Assembly (NCBI GenBank): GCA_002118135.1
Contig: BDIU01000040.1
Coordinates: 248,001-312,000 of the forward strand
DNA: 64,000 bases
DNA from: Trebouxia sp. TZW2008
Lineage: Eukaryota > Chlorophyta > Trebouxiophyceae > Trebouxiales > Trebouxiaceae
Direction: 5' to 3'
Both the position numbers and the translations under genes were made by a program. Below, in pieces: positions 11,701 through 22,919 of the stretch. The notes under the pieces are model-generated. The model ran no database searches. It was not told the origin of the DNA and saw only the letters and a list, made by a program, of their open reading frames with translations. Each line of letters starts with the position of its first letter. The first letter of the stretch is position 1.

Positions 11701-14534
11701 GCACCAGACACCCACCTTTGACAGCTACGCCGCTAGTCAGGATTTCCCTATGCGCATCACCGAGCACAGCACCCCAGACTCCTACAAGGTGGTTGGCGAG
11801 GTAGCTGGTGTACTCAAGATGACAGGCAAAGACAAGCAGGCCAAGACAAAACCCCTACCAGGCGAGAAAGTGTCTTCAGCTTCAGACATCAAAGCTAGGC
11901 TGGTGTTTCAGGCGCCGGCAATGGTGCGCTGGAGCAGGCATGACCAAGAAGGCAACACTAACTTCATCAGCGCTTTTTACCTTCTGCCCTTGGGCTTTGG
12001 CAGAACTCGATTCATGTCAAGGTATGTGTTGCTCTGCTCTGCATGCAAACAAGGTCTTGGGATATGTTTGTTGTGGAGCAGGCATGACCAAGAAGGCAAC
12101 ACCAACTTCATCAGCGCGTCTTACCTTTTGCCTTTTGGGCTTTGGCAGAATTAGATTCATGTCAAGGTATGTGGCGGTTTGCTCGGCACACACAACAGCC
12201 TTTGGGATACATTGTCATGGAGCAGACATGATCAGGAGGCCAATACCAATCTCATGAGCGCCGTGTACCTTCTGCCCTTGGGCTTTGGTACATTCAGGTT
12301 CATGTCAAGGTATGTGTTACTTTGTTCTCTGCACAGAATTCAGTTTGGGACATTTTGTGGTGGAGCAGGCATGATCAAGAGGGCAACACAAACTTCATCA
12401 GTGCATTTTACCTTTTACCATTGGGCTTTGGCAAGACTAGGTTCATGTCAAGGTATGTCTCAGTTCTCCCTGGTTAGCATTTCATGACCCTCAAAGCAAC
12501 ATCAATGTGTATTAGTGCTTTCTACCTTCCGCTGCTGGGCTGTGGCAAGACTAGGTTAATGTCAAGGTATGTCTTGGGCCTCCCTGATTTGCACTGCATG
12601 ACCATCCAAGCAACATCAATTGCATCAGTGCTAAATACCTTCTGCAGTTGGGCTTTGGCAAGACTAGATTCATGCCGAGGTATGTTTGCTTCCTCTCTGA
12701 CTTGCGCTGCATGATGCGCTGGAGCATGCATGATTATACGGGCAACACTCACTTAATCAGTGCCTTCACCTGTTGCAGTCGGGCCTTGGCAAGACTAGGT
12801 TCCTGTCAAGTTGCGTGTCATTCCTCTTCAATTTGCACTGCAGTGTGTGATGGAGTAGACATGACCAAGAGGGCCACATCTACTTCATCAGCGCCTACTA
12901 CCTGCTGCCACTGGCTTTTGGCAAGGCTGTATTCATGTCAAGGTTGGCATAGCCCTCCTGGTCATGCAGTGCAAATCAGGGTGGGTTGATACAGAACCAC
13001 CCTGGTTTGCACTGCATGACCAGAAGGGCTATGCCAACTTCATCAAGGCCGTTTAGCTCCTGCCGTTGTGCTTGGGCAAGACCAGCTTAGATCCATGTCA
13101 AGGTCTGTGTCAATCCACCTTGATGTAGAGACCATGTTGGTGACACAGGGCGACTTGATGCTTGTTGGTCTGTAGGCATGTGCAAAGCCTGGCACCCAAG
13201 ATCCACCCTCCCTGGTGGCTTGTGAGCATTACCCCCAAATGCTTCCTAGACCATGTGAGGACCCTACTCCCAATATGGAAAGAGCAATGCTTGCTGGTCT
13301 GCAGGTACGTGCGAAGCCTAGCACCCAACATCCACCCTCCCCGCTGGCTAGTCAGCATCGCTCTGAACCGCTTCCTAGATCAAGACACCTACCTGCTCGC
13401 CACTCAGCAGTCCGTCACTCTATCCAATGAGCTACGAGACATTGCAGACAAGCAGTCATCACAGCAGCAGTCAAAGCAGCAGCTGCAGTCAGATGTGAGC
13501 CACGCACAGGCGTCAGACAGACAGGACCCTGAAGGCAATGACGAATTGGCAAGCCTGACAGAAGCTGCTCCAGCAGGTGCTCCCATGGCGCGCAGAAGCT
13601 GGTATTGTCATAGGTCCCCTACTGACAATATACTGGTGGCCAGTGGCAAATGGCTTGACAAGGCTGTGCCGGATATGCCAAATAGATATCAAGGGTTGCT
13701 TCAGTCAGCGTTGCAAGGTACAGTACGCTCAGTCACATCTGTTGCTGCTGTGCATATCTGTTGTGAAGTGCACCTGTTGCCCGTAATATGCCCAGTCACA
13801 GTTGTTGCAGCTGTGCATGTCTGTTGAGCAAGTGCACCGATCGACCCTGATCTGGCTTGATTACCAACATGTACTAACAGCAAGCTAGGAGCGCTGTCTT
13901 GGTTCAAGATGATGTCTTGCGTGCAATCTGCTTGCTCTGGTAATGAAGCATCAGCAGCAGCGTTGCATGACCCTTGCAGAGTTTGACTGTTGCTTGCTGC
14001 ATTGACCTACCCTTGTCCTACAAGTTCAAGCGACAAACAGCTCCTGATCAAACTTCAAATGGAAAGCAAAACAAGAAAATCCACTCCTTTCGATAAGCTC
14101 CCAATTGCAAGCAAAGTGAATGAACTGTTGGCTTGGACACTGCAGGTTCAGCCCCATTGGTTGCACCAGGACGAAGAGAAGATGTCTTAGACAGGTTCTC
14201 ATGTCACACCGCAATCTGTCCAGACAGCATGGGCTTCTACAACAATGTCACTGCTTTGTCCAAAGCGGCGCAGCTCAGTACAGCAGTAGCAGCAGTCATT
14301 GGGTTGTGGTACAGTTTGCAAGCTTCGACAGGACAGGTCCCTCTTGAGGCAAAGTCTGTGTTTGCCATCGCTGCGTCTTTTCTGGGTTCAGCAGGGACGT
14401 TTCAGATAACGCAGTGGCTAATTGGTCAGTTTAGGTATGTGTACAAGCCCAGTGACCAGCAGAAGGATTTGGCAAAGCTGACAAACATCACCCAGGATCT
14501 GCAGTCAGAGCCAACCGCTGGTTACCGGCCTTGA
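8789..14534 (+). CDS. Pheophorbide a oxygenase-like Rieske [2Fe-2S] oxygenase
   Basis: Exons: ~8789-9316, 9649-9772, 10057-10155, 11686-12021, 13305-13717 and 14146-14534 (stop 14532-14534); all internal phases match. Exon 1 carries DWRNQWYPVHFSRDLPEG and the Rieske ligands in KDRCPHRAAAL and LQCAYHGWSFDGESG. Joining 10155 to 11686 creates ENLLDPDHGLYAHQ, which restores the mononuclear-iron motif D-x2-H-x4-H, strong support for that splice. The C-terminus has a hydrophobic stretch (AAVIGLWYSL region). HTAICPDS resembles the family HTxxCxxC motif with the second Cys replaced by Ser. PAO/TIC55/PTC52-type enzymes are plastid membrane oxygenases of chlorophyll metabolism or protein import; which subtype this is cannot be settled. 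The start is unresolved: the Rieske frame opens after a stop at 8783-8785 without an in-frame ATG, while an ATG at 8805 is in another frame. Confidence 0.85.
9890..9975 (+). repeat. Decayed copy of 3' part of gene B exon 2
   Basis: It matches 9685-9772 (gagaggcagggcatgatttg and onward) with scattered changes. It lies downstream of the intact exon. Confidence 0.85.
10205..10490 (+). repeat. Four decayed copies of the 3' end of gene B exon 3
   Basis: Copies at about 10205-10231, 10306-10327, 10371-10412 and 10463-10486 repeat the sequence encoding LLIENLLDP. The first two retain a following GT donor. All are downstream of the exon that ends at 10155. Confidence 0.8.
11090..11645 (+). repeat. 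Three copies of acceptor plus 5' part of gene B exon 4
   Basis: Copies begin near 11095, 11246 and 11469 and repeat the exon starting at 11686 (ITEHSTPDSYKVVGEVAG region). The copy closest to the intact exon is the best preserved. Frame breaks occur in each. Confidence 0.92.
12075..13105 (+). repeat. Eight decayed copies of the 3' part of gene B exon 4
   Basis: Units of about 100-150 bp at ~12081, 12215, 12355, 12480, 12598, 12718, 12845 and 13005 repeat the sequence encoding NTNFISAFYLLPLGFG and R-F-M-S-R. Most end in tcatgtcaaggtatgt-like donors. They lie between exon 4 (ends 12021) and exon 5 (starts 13305). Confidence 0.92.
13166..13258 (+). repeat. Decayed copy of 5' part of gene B exon 5
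   Basis: It repeats the acceptor and the stretch encoding VRSLAPNIHPPRWLVSI of the exon starting at 13305. It lies upstream of it. Confidence 0.88.
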
Positions 14535-15475
14535 GCTGAGTTGTTGCAACAGAAAACATTTTTCTCAGTGTCCCCATGTTACCACCAAACCGTGTTTGTA
14601 ATACAGGATGGAAAGAGTTGTCAGACCAAAGTGTTTGAGGTTAGCTTGATGATGTACGAACTGGCACAATATCAGGCAATGTCAGATCAGGACGTCACGT
14701 CATGCAAACTTTGTACCAAGAAAGAGTCTTTCAGCCCGTGATATGTACAATACTGTGTCAGAGTCTGGAAGAGTAGCGTGTTTCCTACATCGCACGATGC
14801 AGCTAATCTGATTTCTAGGTGAACGCATCCGAAATCCTGAGTCCTGTCAATGGGGCTTCACTGAACAGGATTTAAGTTGCAGAGTACTTGAGCCGTGTAG
14901 TTTCTGCTGCAATGCAAACAGAGTGATTATATACTGCCATTGTCCACCACGTTTTCATTGTGCGGGATGAACATTCACACGTTAATGACCACTGCCAATG
15001 ATTGTGCAAACTCAAATTTGACTGTTGCATGTGGGCAGGCAAGCGAAATTGAACTTGTGACTGCAACTACCAAGCAAATTACAAAGTGAAGGGTTTTGCC
15101 TCATCTGGAAGCAACAAATTTGTACAGCTACATTAATGCGCACACAGGATTGCAATTTGAGCATTGCATTGTGTACTGTATAGAGTTGACAGCTGTACAG
15201 GGCAAGTGTTACACCACTTCTGCTATCAGAGGCTCTTCTTCATGATTTTTAACAGCATACACTACTCTTCAAAAAGCATTGCGTTGCTGAATCTGCGCAG
15301 CAAAGCAATACAACTTTTTGCTGCGCTGTGTCAGGAGGGAAGGCACCTGTGTACTTTCATTGGCAATCTGTAGCTTGGGCACATTGTAAAAGCAGGGAAA
15401 GATCGATGAATCCAACACATACAAGTTATTTGCTGTGTCAATCTGTACATGATGTCTTGGGAGCAAACACACAAG
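14535..15475. other. Convergent 3' region between genes B and C
   Basis: Apart from the 3'UTRs I see no supported gene here. The open frames are short and without motifs. Confidence 0.6.
14597..14601 (+). terminator. Candidate polyadenylation signal of gene B (TGTAA)
   Basis: TGTAA lies about 62 bp after the stop of gene B, a position typical of green algal 3' ends. Confidence 0.5.
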
Positions 15476-15480
15476 TTACA
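15476..15480 (-). terminator. Candidate polyadenylation signal of gene C (TGTAA on minus)
   Basis: TGTAA on the minus strand lies about 122 bp beyond the stop codon at 15602. Confidence 0.5.
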
Positions 15481-15601
15481 AAATACTTTCTACTTTTCAC
15501 TTTTAACTAGAGCAAAAGTCTGGTTTGCACAGGCAGAGGTTGGTTAGGGGAATACCAGCACGGACTTCGCACCAAAATGATGTTTGGTGGTATCAGTACA
15601 G

Positions 15602-18600
15602 TCAGGAATAATTGTGTCCTGCTGTGAAACTGTCATAGTCACTGCTTGTGGTGCCACAGTTGTCGGCTGAAAGCCTTGCAACCTTGCACGCACTTGATAC
15701 AGAGTTGTACAGGTAAATGCCCATGCCAAAGGCGAGCATTGGCACCAGCACTGGTGATGCTGCAGCACAGATTGCTGCATCTGTCCAGGACCTGAACCTC
15801 CAGGATCCTGTTGACTCTGTCTGATTGAAGGAAGCACAGCAGTCCCCCTGATCTACACTGGACTGGTGCTGTGGAGGCTGTGCATCTGAGGCAGATGCAG
15901 CACTCGCACTATCCTGGCTGTATGCAGTAGAGGTGGCCACCTTTGCCTGGCTGCGAGCAGCAGGGGTGGCCACCTCTGTCTGCTGCTGCTGCGGATCTCT
16001 GGCACCAAGCAGTAGCTGTGGTGATGGCAGCGATGATGTGAGTGCCTGCTCACTGCTGTTGGTAGCAGCTGAGCCATCACAGACAGCAGCAAGCTCAGGC
16101 CTGCCACTGAATTTGCCTGCTCTCATGCCCTTGTGCCTTGAGGCCTCAATGTCAGCCCTGTCTAGCTGACGGGTGATCACCCCAGAAGGTGTCCTCACAT
16201 GGACAACGTCTGGTACATACACCACCACAGCCGTGGACAGGTCACCAGCAGTGGACCTCCCACTTGAGCTTGGGCTGCTTGCACCAGCACTCGTCTGTGT
16301 GATGAGAGCTGTCTTGGCTGTTGTTCACTGCTTGGGTGAAGACAGTCAGTGCTGCAGTGTCTGGCGTCACTTCAGGGCCGGTTACACGGCTCTGTGACTT
16401 GCCTGACGTTGTGCTGGTCTCAGCAGATGAGCTAGCCCTGTCTGAAGGGTGATGTTCGTCCTGACCAGAGATGTGAATGCTATGGCTTGAACACGCATCT
16501 TGTGTTGCAGCAGGTAGCACTGCACTGCTGAGGCACTGGTCAGCAGCCCCAGCTGTGGCTGCAGTGCTGGCAGCTGTGGCTGCCAGGCCGATGCTGGGGT
16601 GGCTGTCTGAGTCAATCTGCTGAGATGACTCTGCCACAGCTGCATGACCCATGGCCACAGCTGTGGAGCTGACTGATGCAGCCTGGTCAAGGTCTGCCGC
16701 AGCTGTGGCCTCTGCCACCACAGCTGAGACTGTGCTGGTGTTCTGAGCGCTGCTGCTGTGCTCGCAGGCTGGCACAACACTTGGATGGGACGTTTCCTGA
16801 GCTGCAGCGCTCACAGTGTTGAATGCTACATAACCAGCCGCACTTGTTGGCAGGACTGTGTCAACTGCCACCTGTAGAACAGGGCTGCCACCGCTGGGGC
16901 TGCCATCGCTGGTGCTGCCATTGCTCTTGGCAGATGCAGGAGGGGGTCGAGCGACGGGCATGGCTGTGGCACTATCAGTCCTCATGCTGCCAGACACTGA
17001 AGGTGAGGGTGAAGCTACAAGGGCATCTGCAGCAATGCTGTCCCTGCCTACATCTGCTACAGGCGACTGAGACTGTGTGGCCTGCTCACCTTCTGCCTGT
17101 GGTGGTGCAGAGACTGAGGCTACAATGCTATCAAGCATTGGCATTGCAGCTGGGCTGATGCTGCTGCTGCTTGGGCTACAGTCATGGTGCTTGCAACCGC
17201 TGACTGAGCATCTGCAGCGCTGTCAGGCTCTGGCACTGCAGCTGGGCTACTGCTGCTGCCTGCTTGGGCTGCAGTCATGGTGGGTGCCAAGGAAAAAGTA
17301 GATGCACCATTGGGCGAGACAGCACCCCTGTGGGCTTTGATGAGGTCTATGGAGGTTGTAGACCCCTCTGACTGAACAATAGCCTGCAGACAAATTATCA
17401 CATGTCACTTTACAGGCGGGGTACTGTGGTTAAGCTGGACAACACCCCTGTGAGCTTGTAGCAGGTTCCTGTCCACAAGCAAAGTCCCCTGTGACTGCAC
17501 GCTGGCCTACAGGCACATTGCACAAAACCAGCATGCCACTTTCAGTGATGTGGTGCGACACCCTTGAGCTTGCTGCTGGAATGGCCAAAGAACTGGTGGT
17601 GGTAGATCTGCACAAGGTAGTGCAACTTGTAGTTGCTGAGAGCTATTATGAAATTATTTTTGCAACAGATGAAGCTGTCTAGACTTGCAAGGCTTGTCTT
17701 CGCCAAAACAAGAAATGCGTCACAGATGACAAGCAAGAAGCTACAATTCCTTTGCATGACACCGTACCAGCAAGAGCAATGCAAAATCTACATTTGAATG
17801 TGAGCGGTGTCCTTTTGCATGAATTTTCATGCTGTGCACTTTATGGGGCGCAAATCCAGGGTCACAAATGTTTATGTTTGCTTATTTGCTCAAAAACTTT
17901 TACAATGGTTTTTACATGTAGTTTACAGCCTCAAGGAAGTGTCTTTCAGGCATGAGAGCTAAGACACACAAGTCAAACTGACTTGATCATAACTTTGAGC
18001 CATACAGCAGTAGCATTAAGATTCTGTACACACACAGCAAAGGCAACAACTCATGCGATCAAGACTGGTCAAACAGCAAAGCGAAGATCTGCACACAGAG
18101 TAACAAAGCTTACCTTAGACTTGGGCAGCAATGTGGAGCTGTCACCAGCAGACACACCATCAGGCTGACGCCGCATCTTTGCAACTGCCATCTTGGTCAC
18201 CTTGGGCGCCTGTGGCACATAGACCTTGGCTTGAGGGTTGAAGCCTGCTGACACCACCCCGCCTGAAGGCGCTGCTGCTGCTGCTGCGAATGGTCTGGCC
18301 TTGGCGTTTAGCCCTACTGCAGGCGCTCTGGTTGCAGGCTTTGACCCTGCTGGAACTGTCCTGACTGCATGCTGTGGTCCTGTTGACAATGCCTGGTCTG
18401 AAGACTTGGACGCTGCTTCAAACGGCCTACCAGCAGTGCTGAGCCCTGCTGGAGCTGCCATGGCCAAAGGCTTTGGTCCTGCTGGCACTTTCTTGTTTGA
18501 GGGCTTCTGTGCTGCTGTAAACGGCCTGGCCTCAGTGTTTAGCCCTGCTGGAGGTGGCCTGGCAGTGGAGTCAAAATTTGCTGTAGGTGCCCTGCCTGCA

Positions 18601-21600
18601 GGGTTTGCCGCCACTGCAAGTACCCTGGCTGAGGGCTGTGGCCCTGCTGCAAACGCCTTGGCCTTTGGGTTGAGCCCTACTGCAGGAGCCTTGGCTGACG
18701 CCTTGACTGCATTTGCTGTTGATGCCTGAGAGCCAATGGTCTTGCTACCTGCAGTTAGACATGCTTGGGTAAAGTTCAGCATACACGCATGCGCAACACA
18801 GCACAGCAGTGTGTGGCGCAAAGGGCAAGGGATTGTATTGCCTGTTGTGCTTCTGGCGAGCTTGCCTGATTGTGTACTGAGCAATGCAAACCAAGCATTG
18901 CTGATGCCCTTTGCAGCATGCCGAGGCAGATTATACTCATGCCACGCTGCATTGGGGTCAGAGTGTTGGAGAGGAAAGTCATGACATGGTGTACAAAGCA
19001 GTTGGCGCATTAGCTCATTAGCTTCATGCTGCATTTGTGATGGACACACAGGCCAAAGGACTCATGTTTAGAGTAAGACTCATCACCGCAAAAATGATCT
19101 AGCTCTGCATCCGCATCTCAGAAGTCAACAGTGACCTCTCATTATACAGACTGCTTTGATTACCAACAACATTGCCCATACACCAAATTACCCTTGCTGA
19201 GAGGTATCACTGCAGTCAAAAATGAGCGGTTCCCAACTGCTTTGTCCTTACAGCAAGACTGTCCTTACAGCAAGACTGTCCTTGCAACCAGAGGTCACTG
19301 CACAAGGCAGCATAAGAAATGCTCACCTGTAGCAGTAGGCGCTGCCTTGTTGGCAATCTCAGACTGCCCAGGATTTGCGCTCATCACCTTCTCCTGTGGT
19401 GGCTGTGATAGCCGCTGCAGCAGTCGCTGAGGCAGCTTCTGCAGTATGTGCTGTGGCAGCTGCTTAGGCAACTGCTCCTCAAGGCTCAGCCCATCATGCT
19501 GCTTGGGTGCTGCATTAGGGCTCTGCGGTGAAGCAGACAGCAGCGCTGCCTTCGAAGACAGCTGTGGTGCAGCGCCCTGCAGAAATGCACAGTACATGTA
19601 TGTGTTTACTTACTTCATCGACTTAGCATACACCGATACATGTTCTGTTTCTTATTGTTTGTGGAGATGTTTCAGATATGTCATTCAATTTCAGGAAAGG
19701 CCATAAGCCACAGCGTGAGTGAGACAAGTGAAGGCAAGACTGGTGCAGCAGCTTTTAGGCATGCAGCTGATCTAGGGCCAAAAACATATTATAATGCCAA
19801 TTGATGACCTTAGTCTCATGCTGACAGTAACACTAAGTTTTGTCATCATGGTGATGACACATGACGCGCAAAATGAATGGGGTTGAAAATTCTGAACACA
19901 GCTGTGTCCAGCAGGTTGCACACCACAGACCTCTTGCTCACCAGTGAGTGGCCAGTCAATTTGGCAGTCACAGATACGGTGGCTGATGTCAAGGCTGATG
20001 TGGCTGACATCAGCCCTGACATCACCATGGCATCTGTCAATGTCAAGACGTCAGCACCACAGCAGAGCCTTGTCAGTTCTTTGCTGTATACAAGTGCTAT
20101 TTGGGTCAATGGAGATTGATCCACCCACCTTGCCATTGTCAGATGCTCTAGTGTTGTCAAGGCTAATAAGGCTGCCATCAACTTTGCAACTGCCAAAGCA
20201 TGTGCCAATCTCAAAACATCGGCACCACTGGAGAGCCTTGTCAGTTCCTTGCTGTACATGACTGCTATTTGACCTGACAAAAATCAGTCCGCTCTCCTCA
20301 ACATTGACAGTTGCTCTGGTGTCGCAAAGGTTGACATAAAGCTTGACAGCACCTGTCAATGTCAAACTGTTAGCACCACAGGAGATCCTTGTCAGCACTT
20401 TGCTGTACTTGACCCATAGCTTGCTTGATAGAGATTGCTGACTCACCTTGTCATTGACAGATGCTGCGGGGATGTTGTCAAGGCTGATGTCAGCACCATA
20501 GAGAGCATTTTCAGCGCATTGCAGCATGCGATAAATCTTTGGCTCCAAGGGCATTGTTCACCCACCTTGGCATAGACAGCTGCCTTCATGTTGTCAAAGC
20601 TGATGTCAGCATGTAAAAGAGCCTCTTCAGTGCTTTCCTGTGTATGGCTGATGAATTTGCTTTGACAACTTGACTTCTTTCGCTCATCTTGGCGTTCACA
20701 GCTACTCTAGTGTTGTCACGACTCATATCAACACCTAAGAGAGCCTCCTCAGTGCTTTGCTGAACATGACAAATACTGTTGTTTTGCATACTAGGACTTT
20801 TGCACTTGCCCTGACATCGACAGCAGCTCTGTTGTTGTCAAATTGATATCAGCAGTAGGCAGAGCCTTTTCAGGGCCTTGCTGTACACGACATTTTTTGT
20901 GATTTTGTCTGCTAGAAGTTGTCCCACTCACCCAGTCAGAAGGGGCATGCTGGAGCATCATGCAGGCTGACATCAACAGCTGCTGTATTGTTGTTGGCAT
21001 TGATGTCAGCGTCCAGCAGAGCCTCTTCAGGGCTTTGCTGTACATGACTGATCCAAATTTCCTGCCTACTAGAAATCGCACACTCACCTTGACATCGCCA
21101 GCTAACCTGAACTTGTCAGCGCTCAGCGAATACACAGCCTTGAGGGGTTCCCTGGGAATGTGAATGCAAGAATGTGTGAGTGCAGACTTTCCGCCACAGC
21201 TGTAGATTGTCCACGCACCTTGACACTGATGCATGCAATGGTATCATCACGGCTGCTGTCAGCACCAGGCAGAGCCTCTGCACTTCTTTGCTATATGTGA
21301 CAGATTCGTTGGCTCATAGAGAAAGTCCAGCCATCTTGACATTCACAGATGCTCTGCTGCTGTAAGACCTCACAGCAGAGCACCGCGCAGAGCAAGGTTC
21401 AATTTTTTGTCGTGTGCAACAGCGGTTTGCCCAATAGAGATTGTCCCACCCACCTTGATATCGTCAGCCGCTCTGATGTTGACAGGGCTCAAATCACCAC
21501 CAGGCAGAGCCTGCTCACTCCTCTGAAGGTCGAGCATCAAAGACTCAGGGCTGTTATTGCCTGAAGAGCTTGCATCATCACTTGGTCCTCTGGACTTGGC

Positions 21601-22919
21601 GCTGTCAGCGCTGCCTGCACACCATGTTTACAGACTTTGCTTGATGCACTGACTGACCTCACGGAATGTCATGTCAAAAACGCAACATCATTTAGGTCAA
21701 GGCTCAATGACTCTGGGCTGATAGGAACTGCAAGATGCTGGGCACAAAAACTGTCAAACTTTGCTTTGCTGAACAATTGCCACAAAACAGAATTGCTGTT
21801 GCCTTTCTACAATTTTGACTCTTTTGTGCAGAAGGCTGTCCTGCAAAACAAAGTCAGAATTGTTGACAGGCAGCCGCAACAGCGCTTTTTGGCAAGTCCT
21901 CAGCAAATCAAAATGTTGAAGGTCTTCGTCAGGAAACTGCGGTGCATCCCTTGCAGCAATTCAACACACACATGTGTACCAAAATGTATAATAAGCGCAA
22001 CAAATGTTGTCAGTACACAGATGAGCAGCAGCATGATGTTGCAATGTTGTTGCTGTACTTCTGTGCAAGCAAGTAGACGTCAAGAGAGGGCACAAGGCAA
22101 CAGCAATCAAAACAGAATCATGGCCACACTCAGCATCCATACACGGCAATGGAGCTGTCAGCTTTGCGTCAAAAAGACTCAGCAGCAACCTGATTACATG
22201 CAAAGCACCATGCAAAGTGTCTGAAGCTTTCACTGCTGATAGCACAAGTGCAGATGATGAATAGACTCAAACCTGAAGGCTCAGCTGCTTCAACGGAAAA
22301 CATGCTCTCAGCCACGGTGGAAGTAGATGCCATTGAGGCCTGTGACAACAGTGCTGCTGGCGTAGTGGGCGTGGCAGGCGCCTGCACATGGCTATCTAAG
22401 GGTAGTGGTGGTGCTACATCTTGGACACCTGAAGCAATCAGTCGAACTTCATGATGAGCAGCTTCTCCTGCGCAAACAATGCAGCGATAGAATCCTGGCG
22501 CTCAACAGGAGCACTCGTTGACTGTATGTCCAGTGTGACGTCGCGGAGAGCACAAAGCAAAGCGTCAGGGTGGGGCCACATAGTCATTTAGCGGCAGTAC
22601 GACCTGCAGGAGCAGACTTTTTCTTCTTGCGCCTGCGCTGCTTCTCCATCTGAAACGGCTGCCGCTGCTGAGGGATACCAGGTACCATCTGTGGGCCTGC
22701 GAGCGGTCCAAATCGACCTGTCTGCTGTTGCATCATGAGCTGTGCTTGTTGCTGTTGAGCCCTGACGAGCTGCTGCTGCATCGCCATCGCCATGGCGCCA
22801 CCCTGAGGCTGCATCATCCCAGGGAAAGGCATGCAGACCGGTACGTATACCGCCTGCTGTTGAGCGAAAGGCCGCTTTTGCTTTTGATGTTGCTGCTGCA
22901 TATATGCAGCCTGCTGCAT
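15602..22919 (-). CDS. Gln-rich protein with repeated PAM2-like motifs and C-terminal membrane segment
   Basis: Phase-consistent exons: 22919-22604 (Gln-rich, ending in a basic RRRKKKK run), 22467-22273, 21614-21454, 19576-19327, 18748-18114 and 17383 onward to the stop at 15602. The 18748-18114 exon contains repeats resembling PAM2, the motif that binds the MLLE domain of poly(A)-binding protein (consensus about LNxxAxxFxP): VGLNPKAKAFAA, AGLNTEARPFTA, AGLSTAGRPFEA, VGLNAKARPFAA and AGFNPQAKVYVP. The remainder is Ala/Ser/Thr-rich. The end has a hydrophobic segment, PVLVPMLAFGMGIYLYNSV, followed by about 35 residues. Oddities: an in-frame TAG (about 22935) separates an upstream Gln-rich stretch; the frame shifts in a CAG run near 17165; and a second frame change near 16300-16390 may be an intron (donor after 16391, acceptor before 16294). 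I recognise no catalytic domain. Function is inferred only: mRNA or PABP-associated, possibly membrane-tethered. Confidence 0.6.
17430..17525 (-). repeat. Decayed copy of 5' part of the gene C exon starting at 17383
   Basis: It shares blocks such as gtcacaggggactt and cacaggggtg with the start of the intact exon, just upstream of it in gene direction. Confidence 0.65.
18190..18680 (-). other. Repeated PAM2-like motif region of gene C
   Basis: Five LN/FN/LS-x2-A/G-x2-F/Y motifs lie between about 18680 and 18200, separated by Ala/Pro/Lys-rich spacers of similar length. That points to an ancestral unit of roughly 20-45 residues. PAM2 binding is inferred from the motif only. Confidence 0.6.
19189..19300. 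repeat. Dispersed repeat family R, copy 1
   Basis: It shares cactgcagtca, a ttcccaactgctttgtcctt block and repeated gtccttaca words with 41438-41560 and 48048-48184, in the same orientation. It lies in a gene C intron. Confidence 0.7.
19900..21453 (-). repeat. Array of about nine decayed copies of the 3' part of a gene C exon
   Basis: Copies of the sequence around EQALPGGDLSPVNIRAADDI (intact exon 21614-21454) recur near 21270, 21020, 20860, 20738, 20618, 20498, 20382, 20228 and 20062. Several still end in an aag|gtgggt-like donor. Spacing is 110-250 bp. All lie downstream of the intact exon, and removing the array leaves exons 21454 and 19576 in phase. Confidence 0.88.

Noticed and set aside
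12075..13105. Regularly spaced repeats that resemble a CRISPR array at first glance
   Set aside because: Units are diverged copies of a coding exon edge with splice donors, not identical short repeats with unique spacers. The DNA is eukaryotic.
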